Source of the DNA: a bacterium
GTDB taxonomy: Bacteria; Hinthialibacterota; Hinthialibacteria; H5-UNCL2
Assembly: GCA_015075175.1 (NCBI GenBank)
Contig: JABTUV010000017.1
Location: 11,464-75,463 of the forward strand
DNA length: 64,000 nt
Direction of reading: 5' to 3'
This document shows positions 44,481-52,989 of the stretch, in pieces. The translations under genes and the position numbers were made by a program. A model generated the notes under the pieces. That model ran no database searches, was not told the origin of the DNA, and was given only the letters and a program-made list of their open reading frames with translations. Positions within the stretch are counted from its first letter, which is position 1. Each line of letters opens with the position of its first letter.

Positions 44481-45433
44481 CGGCCCGTCTCCTGAAACAC
44501 CCCCATGCGGCGGAAGCGGCGATGCCGGTCCTCGCGCAACTCCTCGGGCGAGAGCGCCAAAAGCTCCCGCAGATGCCGCAGCACGGCCTCCTTCAGCGTG
44601 GCCGCGGCGGCGTCGGGATCGCGATGCGCGCCGCCCAGAGGCTCGGGCATCACTTCGTCCACCAGCCCCATTTCCAGCAGGTCGCGGGCCAGGATGCGCA
44701 TGTTATCCACCATCTCGGGCGCCTTGCTGCCGTCTTTAAGAATGATGCTGGCGCAGGCCTCGGGGGTGCAGACGGCGTAGTAGGCGTTCTCGAAAATCAA
44801 AACGCGGTTGGCGACGCCGATGGCCAAAGCCCCGCCGCTGCCGCCTTCCCCGGTCACGCACGCGATGATGGGAACCTTCATGGCCGCCATGGCCTGCAGG
44901 TTCTCCGCGATCACCAGCGCCTGGCCGCGCTCCTCCGCCTGGTCGCCCGGATAAGCGCCCGCCGCGTCGATGAAGGTGATGATGGGCAGCCCGAAGCGGT
45001 CCGCCAGCTCCATCACCCGCCGCGCCTTCCGGAATCCCTCCGGATGCGCCATGCCGAAATTGCACTCGAGGTTCTCTTTCGTGTCGTGGCCCTTCTGGTG
45101 TCCCAGGAGAGCCACGGGCAGGCCGTCGATCTTGCCCAGTCCCGCCGTGATGGCGTGATCGTCCCGAAAGGCGCGATCGCCGTGGAGCTCGACGAAGTCC
45201 TCGGCGATGCGCTCCAGATAGTCCATCATGTTGGGCCGGTCCAGATGCCGGGCCAGCTGGATGCGCTGGTAACTCGTCAGCCCGGCGCAGATTTCCCGCA
45301 GCCGGTCCGCCAACTTCTCGCGCAGCGAGGCGATCTCCGCCTCCATGTTGATGTCGTTGTTCCTGGCGTAGAGCGTGATCCGCTCCAGCTGGTCCTCCAG
45401 CTCCTTGAGGGGCCGTTCAAAGTCGTATCGCAT
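44477..45433 (-). CDS. accA: Acetyl-CoA carboxylase carboxyltransferase subunit alpha
   Basis: 318 residues, normal length. Transfers the carboxyl group from biotin to acetyl-CoA together with AccD, first step of fatty acid synthesis. N-terminal helix LKELEDQLERI, then RIQLARHLDRPNMMDYLERI, FVELHGDRAFRDD and the acyl-CoA-binding blocks GHQKGHDTKEN and GEGGSGGALAIGVAN. Ends overlap the downstream kinase. accD is not in the window. Confidence 0.96.
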   Translation of the reverse strand: MRYDFERPLKELEDQLERITLYARNNDINMEAEIASLREKLADRLREICAGLTSYQRIQLARHLDRPNMMDYLERIAEDFVELHGDRAFRDDHAITAGLGKIDGLPVALLGHQKGHDTKENLECNFGMAHPEGFRKARRVMELADRFGLPIITFIDAAGAYPGDQAEERGQALVIAENLQAMAAMKVPIIACVTGEGGSGGALAIGVANRVLIFENAYYAVCTPEACASIILKDGSKAPEMVDNMRILARDLLEMGLVDEVMPEPLGGAHRDPDAAAATLKEAVLRHLRELLALSPEELREDRHRRFRRMGVFQETGR

Positions 45434-45515
45434 GGTCCGCCTTCGTTATCTTGGTTGAAGGACATTCTAGGCCTAAGGAAAACACCCGGTCAACGGCGGA
45501 TTGGCGCCGCCCCCC

Positions 45516-45604
45516 GGAGTTCAGGCTTCAGCCTGCCGACAAACTGAAGTTTGTACTCCGGGAGTTCAGGCTTCAGCCTGCCGACAAACTGAAGTTTGTA
45601 CTCC
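45516..45604. repeat. Two tandem 44-bp copies of a dispersed repeat
   Basis: Copies 45516-45559 and 45561-45604 are identical: GGAGTTCAGGCTTCAGCCTG, then CCGACAAACTGAAGTTTGTA and CTCC. Each holds GGCTTCAGCC and CAAACTGAAGTTTG inner palindromes. Located between accA (start) and the GT2 gene (end). Confidence 0.85.
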
Positions 45605-45619
45605 GGTTCTTACTTCGGC

Positions 45620-46597
45620 TTACGGACCATCCCTCAATTGATAGATGGGCCGGCCCTGGCTCTCATGGTAAGTCCGCACCAGCATCTCCGCCAGTAGCCC
45701 AAGCAGAATGAATTGGACGCCGATCATCCCCGCCGCCACGCACAAGAGCGGCAGCGGCGTGCGGTTGAAGTTGGTCGAAGGCTCGGCGCCGTACTTCAGA
45801 TAGACCGCGTACAGACCGGACAGGAGGCTCACCCCGAAGCACGCCAGTCCCGCCAGCCCGAACACGTAGATGGGCTTGTTGCTGTAAAGCGTCAGGAACT
45901 TGAAGGTCAGCAGGTCCAGGAGGACCTTGAACGTGCGGCCGAGGCCGTACTTGCTCCTGCCGGCGCGGCGCGGCGCATGGGAGACGACGCACTCGCCCAC
46001 GCACCCGCCCTGCGCCGCCACGTAAGCCGGAAGAAAGCGGTGCATTTCGCCGTACAAGCGCACACCGGACAGCACGCGCTTCTTGTAGAGCTTCAGCGTG
46101 CAGCCGTAGTCGTGCAGGCGCAGGCCCGTCGCCAGTCCGATCAGGCGGTTGGCCAGCATCGAGGGCAGTCGCCGCGTCAGGAAGGGGTCGGCGCGCGGCC
46201 GCCGCCAGCCGCTGACCACGTCCAGACCTTCCCTTTCCAGCTGCTCGACCAGTTGGGGGATGTCCTCGGGCGCGTTCTGCCCGTCGGCGTCCAGCGTGGC
46301 GACCAGTTCGCCCTGGGCGTGGTCGAAGCCGGCCATCAGCGCGGCGGTCTGGCCGAAGTTGCGACAGAGCGAGACGACGCGCACGCGCCGGTCGCCTTTC
46401 GCGGTCTCCGCCAGCCACTCCCCGCTGCCGTCGCCGCTGCCGTCGTCCACGTAAATCACTTCCCAGGCGCGCCCCAGCTTCTCCATCGCCGACGCCAGCC
46501 GCGGATGCAGCGCCGGCAGGCTCGCCCGCTCGTTGTAAACGGGTATCACCACGGAGATGTCGATGGTCTCCTCCCCATCGGTCAGTAGGGTGCGCAC
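45620..46597 (-). CDS. Polyprenyl-phosphate glycosyltransferase, GT2 (DPM1/ArnC-like)
   Basis: 325 residues from a GTG at 46595-46597; the frame is open further up but overlaps the next gene. DISVVIPVYNERASLPAL, YVDDGSGDGSGEWL and TLDADGQNAPEDI give the nucleotide-sugar site (DXD-like DAD), and SGWRRPRADPFLTRRLPS the acceptor region. Two C-terminal membrane segments (from about 230 and 270) mark the GtrB/ArnC branch, which loads a sugar on undecaprenyl phosphate, the donor used by the GT-C enzymes elsewhere in the window. The exact start is uncertain. Confidence 0.85.
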   Translation of the reverse strand: MRTLLTDGEETIDISVVIPVYNERASLPALHPRLASAMEKLGRAWEVIYVDDGSGDGSGEWLAETAKGDRRVRVVSLCRNFGQTAALMAGFDHAQGELVATLDADGQNAPEDIPQLVEQLEREGLDVVSGWRRPRADPFLTRRLPSMLANRLIGLATGLRLHDYGCTLKLYKKRVLSGVRLYGEMHRFLPAYVAAQGGCVGECVVSHAPRRAGRSKYGLGRTFKVLLDLLTFKFLTLYSNKPIYVFGLAGLACFGVSLLSGLYAVYLKYGAEPSTNFNRTPLPLLCVAAGMIGVQFILLGLLAEMLVRTYHESQGRPIYQLRDGP

Positions 46598-46631
46598 CGC
46601 GCACCGCCGCCCCACCGATTCCCCACTCCCG

Positions 46632-47006
46632 TCAGCGCCTCCCGCCCCCACCGCTCCAGTACTCCCGCTCGGTATGCACCACGATGCGGTAAATCTGATC
46701 CCAGCGCGAAAAGGCCTCACCCGTCTTCTCGTCCTTCAGGTTGCTCAAAAGAAACGAGGCCGTCTGCCCCGGCCCCAACGTCTTGTCCGGGGGAAAGCGA
46801 AAAATATACGTGTGGTGGTCGTGCGTATAGATATAAACATCCAGATGGTCGAGCGTGAGCGCCCCCAGGTTCTTGATGCTCATGCTCTGATGGTCGTCGG
46901 AGATGGACACGTCCAGCCGCAGCGTGCGGGTGCGCTCGGGAGGGATCACGTTGCATCCGGAGAGAACGACGGCGATCAGGCACGCAGCCAGCCAGGCGCT
47001 TTTCAT
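46632..47006 (-). CDS. Small lipoprotein
   Basis: 124 residues from the ATG at 47004-47006, with signal MKSAWLAACLIAVVLSGC (lipobox LSGC, Cys18). The mature part is beta-rich and has no motif I recognise; it resembles small FxLYD-like or secretin-associated domains only in size. Its ATG overlaps the stop of the 55-residue gene upstream (ATGA), so both are made together. Ends 34 bases before the GT2 start. Confidence 0.7.
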   Translation of the reverse strand: MKSAWLAACLIAVVLSGCNVIPPERTRTLRLDVSISDDHQSMSIKNLGALTLDHLDVYIYTHDHHTYIFRFPPDKTLGPGQTASFLLSNLKDEKTGEAFSRWDQIYRIVVHTEREYWSGGGGRR

Positions 47007-47170
47007 TTGGCGATGAAATCCTCGCACGAGACCGCGTTGGGACGCTCGGGGCGCGCACAGGCGTTGCCGTAGTTGAGGCGGCAGTGGTCGCACAGGATCA
47101 CGTCGCCCTTGGCCAGGCCGAATAGACGACTCCACAGCCGCCTCAGGGTTCGCCGCCAACCGCCCCTCAT
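47003..47170 (-). CDS. 55-residue protein with four cysteines
   Basis: ATG at 47168-47170. Basic N-terminal helix (MRGGWRRTLRRLWSRLFGLA), then CDHCRLNYGNAC and a final Cys in NAVSC: CX2C...C...C, suggestive of a small zinc or metal site. Stop overlaps the lipoprotein start by the ATGA pattern, good support for a real gene. I do not recognise a family. Confidence 0.55.
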   Translation of the reverse strand: MRGGWRRTLRRLWSRLFGLAKGDVILCDHCRLNYGNACARPERPNAVSCEDFIAK

Positions 47171-47188
47171 GCGGGCAAGTCTAACACG

Positions 47189-49522
47189 TCAGCGATAAAG
47201 GCTCCAGTGGAGTTCACGCACGGCGGAGGGCAGCCCGCCCGGCGGCGGAGTGTCCGTGATGGGAAGCGGAATCTCCGGCTGCTCGACCAGGAGCTGGCCG
47301 AAATCCACCTCGGAGAAGGAGGGATTGTCCACATAGTGGAAAATCCGCGCCTCGATCTCCGCCGGATCGGTCGTACCCCAGTAATTGTTCTGCGCGTACT
47401 GGCGCAAGATGGCGGTGCGCGAGGTGTTGCAGAAAACGGCGTTGAATCCGTTGTCGCGGATATTGTTCCTGCCCACGTTGGTCTGGCCGGTGTTGCGGAA
47501 GGTGAAAGATTCGGCGGGGCGGCCCAGGCGCGGACGCGCGCTGTTAAGCATGGCCACCCCGTTGAAGTCGTTGCGGATGATATAGTTGAGCGCGATCAGC
47601 GGAATCGCGCCGTTGGTCGCGTAGATGCCCGTGCCGCTCTCCGGAGCCGCCGTATTGCCGCCGCCCGGACTTTGCACTACCAGGATGCGGTTGCGCTGGA
47701 TCACGCAGCGCCGGATCATCGGATCCGTATTGTTGAGATACACTCCCGTGTGGTTGGAGTCGATCAGCCCGTCCTCCAGCACCAGGTTGTCGTCGGCGAT
47801 GGCCGGATTGACGACCAGTTCCTGGTAGGTGATGGCGCGGTTGGCGTAGCGCACGGAAAAGCGCGCCAGCTCCGACATCTGATTGTGCTGGTTAAAGAGG
47901 ATGCCGTCCCAGCCGCCGGCCAGGTCGGCGCTGGAGAGGGCGGCGTAGCCGAAGGTGACGCCCAGATGGCTGCCGCCGGTTTCCAGCGCGGCCAGGGCGT
48001 GCCCCGTCGTGTAGGAGGCGTCCCCGTCGCCCAGTTGCGCCAGCCAGCCGGGCTTGCCGAAACTCACCCCCATCCGCCCCGTCTCCTGTTGAAAGCCCGC
48101 CAGCGAGATGAAGGCCGCATCGCGCCCGTGGCTGTTAAACTCGCCCGACGCCAAGTCGAATCCGTTCAGATTCGTTCCTTCCGCGTGCAGGCCGCCGCGA
48201 ATCTCCAACCGCCGCCCGCCCGGAAACACCATGCGTTGGCCCGACATCACGATCAGCCGGTCGTTCTGCGAAACGATCACGCTCACGCCGAAGACGAAAT
48301 CGGTATACGTGCCCGAGTAAATCTGCGCGATACCGGGCAAAAGCGAGTTGGCGTAGCTGGCCAGTTGCGGCAGGGTGTAAACCAGGCCGATGCCCGGCGT
48401 GGTAATCACGTTCACCGTCTGGGTTCCCGCCTGGGAGATGCGAAACAGGTTGCCGGTCTGGCGCTCGACCACGAAGAGGTCGCCGCGCCGCCCCGCCGCC
48501 AGCGCGACCGGCCCCGAGAATCCGCCGGCGATGTCGGTGAAGGTGTCGATGGTGCCGTTGGAGCGAAACGTCAGGCGCGAGATCACATTGGAGCCGGTTC
48601 CCGCCAGCGCGCGCGTCACGTACAGATCAGTGCCGCCCCCGCCCGTCGCGGTGGTCTGATACGCCAGCGAACCCTTGAAGCTGCTGGACAACTGCAGGAT
48701 GCCGTCGGTCTGCCCGTTGCGGTCCACGTCGCGCAGGACGCGATAGAGTCCCACTGTTTCGTGGGCCACGAAGAGATCGCCGGTCGACGGGCCGCTGCCG
48801 TCCAGCTTGAACGCCATGCCCAGCGGCACGGAAGGCTGCGGCAGATTCACGTTGAAAGTCGCGAATCGGCCCCAACCCTCGGCATATCCGTCGTTGTTGG
48901 CGTCCGGGGTCACGGTATAGATCACGCGCGCACCGGTCAGCAGCGTATCGCTGACGTAGAGATCGCCGGTCAGCCCGTTGGTCATGGCGAAGGCCACGTT
49001 GCCCGGCGAACTGAGCACGGAAAACTCGGCGAAGACGCGGATGCGGTTGGAGAAGCCGTCGCCGTCGGTGTCCGGCTCGGCCGCCATAATGCGGCGGCCC
49101 ACCTTGTCGGCGAAGTACGCCGTCCCGCCCGAATCCACCGCGATGCCCTGCACGTCCACGGTGGTCTGGCCGGTGGCCGCGCCGATCATGATGTTGCTGA
49201 CCAGGCGCTCGACGGCAAGCGCCACCACGTTCTGCACCCCGCCGGCGCCCGCCACGTATGCGATGGGAACCCGATAGACGCGCGTAATCTCGCCCACGTT
49301 GGCGGTCTTGCAGGCGAAGATGTCCCCCGCCGGCGAAATCGTGAATCCCGTAATGGTGTCCCCGCTGGACTGCGTGATGGGCGTGGCGGTCGCGCCGGTA
49401 ATCAGGTTGGCCACGAACTCCGAGCGCAAGCCGCTGGCTACGGAGATATTGCTCTGCGCAAGGGCCGGACCCGCCAGACTTGCGGCCAGCCCCAACAGCA
49501 GGAATAACTTAAGTCTTTTCAA
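47189..49522 (-). CDS. Large secreted protein with propeller and right-handed beta-helix regions
   Basis: 777 residues. Signal peptide MKRLKLFLLLGLAASLAGPALA. Residues 30-400 hold repeats such as GIAVDSGGTAYFADKVGRR, GDLYVSDTLLTG and DLFVVERQTGNLFRIS, an NHL/SMP-30-like propeller. Residues 560-720 have beta-helix style turns (NHTGVYLNNTDPMIRRCVI, GIYATNGAIPLIALNYI, NNYWGT, the last a frequent helix end). Ends ELHWSLYR with no obvious anchor. A calcium-like loop DTDGDGFSNR sits near 150. Possibly a cell-surface adhesin or glycan-binding protein; function unknown. Confidence 0.7.
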   Translation of the reverse strand: MKRLKLFLLLGLAASLAGPALAQSNISVASGLRSEFVANLITGATATPITQSSGDTITGFTISPAGDIFACKTANVGEITRVYRVPIAYVAGAGGVQNVVALAVERLVSNIMIGAATGQTTVDVQGIAVDSGGTAYFADKVGRRIMAAEPDTDGDGFSNRIRVFAEFSVLSSPGNVAFAMTNGLTGDLYVSDTLLTGARVIYTVTPDANNDGYAEGWGRFATFNVNLPQPSVPLGMAFKLDGSGPSTGDLFVAHETVGLYRVLRDVDRNGQTDGILQLSSSFKGSLAYQTTATGGGGTDLYVTRALAGTGSNVISRLTFRSNGTIDTFTDIAGGFSGPVALAAGRRGDLFVVERQTGNLFRISQAGTQTVNVITTPGIGLVYTLPQLASYANSLLPGIAQIYSGTYTDFVFGVSVIVSQNDRLIVMSGQRMVFPGGRRLEIRGGLHAEGTNLNGFDLASGEFNSHGRDAAFISLAGFQQETGRMGVSFGKPGWLAQLGDGDASYTTGHALAALETGGSHLGVTFGYAALSSADLAGGWDGILFNQHNQMSELARFSVRYANRAITYQELVVNPAIADDNLVLEDGLIDSNHTGVYLNNTDPMIRRCVIQRNRILVVQSPGGGNTAAPESGTGIYATNGAIPLIALNYIIRNDFNGVAMLNSARPRLGRPAESFTFRNTGQTNVGRNNIRDNGFNAVFCNTSRTAILRQYAQNNYWGTTDPAEIEARIFHYVDNPSFSEVDFGQLLVEQPEIPLPITDTPPPGGLPSAVRELHWSLYR

Positions 49523-49740
49523 GGGGTTCTCCTATTCTTTAGGAACACGCCATCCACAATCCTGTGCACGATGAGCCTATCACTCGTGGTTCGTAAGTGT
49601 CAACTTTTTCTTGGCCGGAAAGGGGCGTCCCAAAAGCCCGCATCGCCCACGTTAACTGCTTAAATGTGAGATGATTACAGCGGACTCGGCGAGCCTGTCG
49701 GGCGTGCTCGGGGTGGTCTGTCGCCGAGCTGTCATTTCGA

Positions 49741-49780
49741 CCGTGTGCTGTCGTGTGCTGTCGTGTGCTGTCGTGTGCCA
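49741..49780. repeat. 10-bp tandem repeat TCGTGTGCTG
   Basis: Three to four exact units in a row, followed by variants. Part of the repeat-filled divergent gap 49523-50060, in which no gene is seen. Confidence 0.75.
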
Positions 49781-49810
49781 GTGTGCGGTCTGTCGCCGCG
49801 CGGTCGCCAA

Positions 49811-49904
49811 GCTGTCATTTCGACCGCAGGGAGAAATCTCCCCCACTTGCTTCCTGCCGTCCCGCGCCCATCGCCAGTTTTCTCCCTGCGGTCGAAATGA
49901 CAGC
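49811..49904. repeat. 26-bp perfect inverted repeat of the GTCATTTCGACCG family
   Basis: Left arm GCTGTCATTTCGACCGCAGG and on (49811-49836), right arm ending CGGTCGAAATGACAGC (49879-49904), 42 bases between. Two further GTCGAAATGACAGCTGA-like half copies follow to 49940. Same family as 57337-57690. A perfect 20-bp palindrome TGCGGCAGC-TT-GCTGCCGCA follows at 50019-50038. Confidence 0.8.
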
Positions 49905-50060
49905 TGAGTCGAAATGACAGCTGAGTCGAAATGACCGCTGGGGGGATGCGCCTCCTCCTCAGCCGCCTTCCCCTCGCCGCGCATTTCGACTATCCTGGCC
50001 TGTAAACGGCATCCGGACTGCGGCAGCTTGCTGCCGCATGACCGGCGGAGGCGATGCCCC

Positions 50061-51554
50061 TTGCTTCTGGAAATGAAACGCATCACCAAGCAGTTTCCCG
50101 GCGTCTTGGCGCTGGACGGCGTGGACTTCTCCATCGACGCCGGCGAAGTGGTTGCGCTGGTGGGCGAGAACGGCGCCGGCAAAAGCACCCTGATGAACAT
50201 CCTGGCGGGAGTCTTTCCCGCCACGGCGGGCGAGATCATCTGGGACGGCCGGCCCGTGCGTATTGATTCGCCCCTGTCCGCGCGGCGACTCGGCATCGCC
50301 ATCATTCATCAGGAGCTGCAACTCTGCGAGAACCTGGACGTCGCGGCCAACCTGTTTCTGGGGCGTGAACCTCGCTTGGGCGGACCGCTGGGAGTCCTGC
50401 GCCGAGGCCGGCAGTACGCCGACGCGCGGCAATGGTTGGATCGCGTCGGGCTGCCGCTGCCCGCCGACACGCCCCTTTCCCGCCTCACCGTGGCCCAGAA
50501 GCAACTGGTCGAGATCGCGCGCGCCCTTTCGGTTTCCGCCCGGCTGGTCGTCATGGACGAACCCACCTCCGCCCTGACGGAAACAGAGGCGCGCCGGCTG
50601 TTTGAACTGATCGCGCAACTGCGCGCCCACGGCATCGCCGTCATCTACATTTCGCATCGCCTTGAGGAAGTGCTGACGCACACCGACCGCGTGGTCTGCC
50701 TGCGCGACGGACGCCGCGTCGGGGCGGGTCGCACCGCGGACCTGTCGCGCGACGACATCATCAAGATGATGGTGGGACGCGAGGTCGGTCAACTCTTTCC
50801 CAAGCGGCCCGTGCCGGTGCGCGAGGTGGTACTGGACGTGCGGCATCTCTTCGCGCCCGGCGTTTCCGACGTGTCGTTCGTGCTGCGCCGCGGGGAGATC
50901 GTGGGCTTTGCGGGCCTGGTCGGGGCGGGCCGCAGCGAGGTGGTGAACGCGCTCTTCGGCGCGGTTCCAAAAACCGCCGGAGAGGTGTACGTGCGCGGCC
51001 GCCTGGCCGACATCCGGCATCCCGGCGACGCGGTGCGCACCGGACTGGCCTATGTCACCGAGGATCGCAAACTCCTGGGGTTGGTACTCACGCAAAGCGT
51101 GCGCGACAACACCACCCTGGCCTTCCTCCGCGACATCTGCGGCGGCATCCTGCTCGCGCGCGGCCGGGAAACCCGCGTCACCAAGCAGGCCATCGAGCGG
51201 CTTCGCATCAAAGTCGCCGACATGCACACGCCCGCGCTCCATCTCTCCGGCGGCAACCAGCAGAAGGTCGTGCTGGCCAAGTGGTTGGCGGGCACGCCTA
51301 CGGTCGTGATTCTGGACGAGCCTACCCGCGGCATCGACGTGGCCAGCAAGGCGGAAATCCACTCCCTCATCTGCGACCTGGCGGAGGAAGGCGCCGGTGT
51401 CATCCTCATCTCCTCCGAGATGGAGGAAGTCCTCGCCATGAGCGACCGGATTCTGGTCATGGCGGAGGGGCGCATCACCGGCGAACTCTTGCGGCGCGAG
51501 GCGACCCAGGAACGTGTGATGGAACTGGCCTCCCCCCGCACGGCAAGGAACTGA
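50061..51554 (+). CDS. Sugar ABC transporter ATP-binding protein, double cassette (RbsA/MglA type)
   Basis: 497 residues from a TTG at 50061 (GGAGG 10 bases upstream); ATG 50073 is the alternative. Two ATPase cassettes: first with Walker A GENGAGKSTLMN, LTVAQKQLVEIARALS and MDEPTSALTETE; second with the degenerate Walker A GLVGAGRSEV, signature LSGGNQQKVVLAKWLA and ILDEPTRGIDV. This layout is shared by ribose, galactose and xylose importers. No permease or binding-protein gene is adjacent on either side, so it is an orphan here. Confidence 0.9.
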   Translation: MLLEMKRITKQFPGVLALDGVDFSIDAGEVVALVGENGAGKSTLMNILAGVFPATAGEIIWDGRPVRIDSPLSARRLGIAIIHQELQLCENLDVAANLFLGREPRLGGPLGVLRRGRQYADARQWLDRVGLPLPADTPLSRLTVAQKQLVEIARALSVSARLVVMDEPTSALTETEARRLFELIAQLRAHGIAVIYISHRLEEVLTHTDRVVCLRDGRRVGAGRTADLSRDDIIKMMVGREVGQLFPKRPVPVREVVLDVRHLFAPGVSDVSFVLRRGEIVGFAGLVGAGRSEVVNALFGAVPKTAGEVYVRGRLADIRHPGDAVRTGLAYVTEDRKLLGLVLTQSVRDNTTLAFLRDICGGILLARGRETRVTKQAIERLRIKVADMHTPALHLSGGNQQKVVLAKWLAGTPTVVILDEPTRGIDVASKAEIHSLICDLAEEGAGVILISSEMEEVLAMSDRILVMAEGRITGELLRREATQERVMELASPRTARN

Positions 51555-51586
51555 GAACGGCGCGAGGCAGAGAGGGGACCAGTCGT

Positions 51587-51985
51587 GGGACAGTCGCTCA
51601 CGGCGCTTCGTCTCGCCTATGGAAGATGAAAACCCAGGCGGCTCCCAAGGCGGCCTCGGCGAATCGAAGCCGTCCTCTCGATACGCGGCCCGAAGTCGCA
51701 TTTCACCTCGATGCGGGCCATCCGTCGGGCCGCTACTCGAGGACTCGGTTTCTCTTTCTTTCGGAACCCCTGCCAAGTAGCTTCTTCCAGAGCAAGATGC
51801 AGAAATGTAAGCCGCGTCCTCGAGCAGGCCCCGTGATGCAGAAAGTGTAAGCCGCGTCCTCGAGTAGGCCCCGTGATGCAGAAAGTGTAAGCCGCGTCCT
51901 CGAGTAGGCCGTCTGCGGCCGTATCGAGAGGCACGGCGGCGTGTAGGCGTCAAGGCCGCGTCCATGCCGTCCTCTCGATACCCGC
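51587..51985. repeat. Modular CTCGAG palindrome element with 40-bp tandem units
   Basis: Begins GGGACAGTCGCTC (51587). Then TCCTCTCGATACGCGGCCCGA with an inverted CGGGCCGC, ACTCGAGGACTCGG, and tandem units starting at 51809, 51849 and 51889 (period 40; AAGCCGCGTCCTCGAG). The cap CGGCCGTATCGAGAGGCACGG follows at 51917-51938, and CCGTCCTCTCGATAC at the right end. Fills the whole convergent gap between the ABC gene and hisG. Confidence 0.8.
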
Positions 51986-52893
51986 TAGTAGATCACCTTG
52001 TTGAGCGGATACTCGATGATGCCCGTCGCGCCGGCGCGCTTGAGTTCGGGCAGCAGTTCCTTCACCTTGCGCTCATCGATGACCACCTCCAGGGCCATCT
52101 CGTCGGGCATCGGCAGCTCGCCGCTGTAATCGAGCAGCACCTTGCTGCCGTAGAGCGGCGAAACCGTGGGGCTGGAGAGAGCGGGCAGGAGCCTGACCAC
52201 GTCGGGGACGTGCTCGCGTTTGACGTTCATCTTCAGTCCCACCTTCTCGTGCGCCTCCAGCGCGGCGGAGAGAAGCATGGCCAGGTTCTCCAGCTTGCGC
52301 CGCCTCTCTTCGTCCTTCCAGGCATCATGATTGGCGATGAGAACGGTATAGGACTCCAGAATGGTCTCGACGATGCGCAGGTTGTTGGCACGCAGGGAAG
52401 AGCCGGTCTCGGTCACATCCACGATGGCGTCCACCAGGTTGGGGACTTTCACTTCCGTCGCGCCCCAGGAGAACTCGACGTCGACGGGCACGCCCAGTTT
52501 CTTGAAATAACGTCGGGTGAAGTTGACCAGCTCAGTGGCGATGCGCTTGCCGGCGAGATCGCGCGGTGACTGGATGGAGGAGGCCGCGGGCACGGCGATC
52601 ACCCAGCGCACCGGCACGCGCTGCTGCTTGGAGTACACCAGCTTGCACACTTCATGCACGTCGGAGTCGTTCTCGACCACCCAGTCGCGGCCGCAGATGC
52701 CGGCGTCCAGGGCGCCGTCCTCGACGTAGCGCGACATCTCCTGGCTGCGCAAGAGCATGGGCGAAATCTCCGGATCGTCGATGCCCGGATAATACGAGCG
52801 CTCGTCGACCGACAGGCGGAAGCCCGCCTTGGCGAAGAGCGCGAACGTGGATTCCTGCAGGCTGCCCTTGGGCAGGCCGAGCTTCAAGAGCAT
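51985..52893 (-). CDS. hisG: ATP phosphoribosyltransferase, long form
   Basis: 302 residues: a long-form HisG with the C-terminal ACT-like regulatory domain (about 225-302), so it works without HisZ and should be inhibited by histidine. KLGLPKGSLQESTFALFAKAG is the N-terminal signature; DAGICGRDWVVEND and IVDVTETGSSLRANNL (phosphate-binding loop) follow. First step of histidine synthesis. No other his gene is near. Its stop lies at the edge of the palindrome element. Confidence 0.95.
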   Translation of the reverse strand: MLLKLGLPKGSLQESTFALFAKAGFRLSVDERSYYPGIDDPEISPMLLRSQEMSRYVEDGALDAGICGRDWVVENDSDVHEVCKLVYSKQQRVPVRWVIAVPAASSIQSPRDLAGKRIATELVNFTRRYFKKLGVPVDVEFSWGATEVKVPNLVDAIVDVTETGSSLRANNLRIVETILESYTVLIANHDAWKDEERRRKLENLAMLLSAALEAHEKVGLKMNVKREHVPDVVRLLPALSSPTVSPLYGSKVLLDYSGELPMPDEMALEVVIDERKVKELLPELKRAGATGIIEYPLNKVIY

Positions 52894-52904
52894 GGCGAAG
52901 ACTC

Positions 52905-52985
52905 CTTGATCGTATGAGACCTATGGGACCTATACGACCTATGAGACAGGCATCGCGCGTGTCCCACAGGTCTCATAGGTCCCAT
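52905..52985. repeat. GGTCTCATAGGTCCCAT repeat, inverted pair
   Basis: ATGAGACCTATGGGACCTAT at the left faces GGTCTCATAGGTCCCAT at the right. Further copies: 54220-54300, 59890-59990 and 61738-61775. All lie between minus-strand genes in the last 11 kb. Confidence 0.75.
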
Positions 52986-52989
52986 TCCC

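Noticed and set aside
47207-49507. 766-codon open frame opposite the large secreted protein
   Set aside because: The minus-strand frame has a signal peptide and repeat blades; the plus-strand frame has only Arg/His/Gly-rich noise.
50054-50266. ATG at 50054 as start of the sugar ABC ATPase
   Set aside because: It opens a different frame; the in-frame choices are TTG 50061 or ATG 50073.
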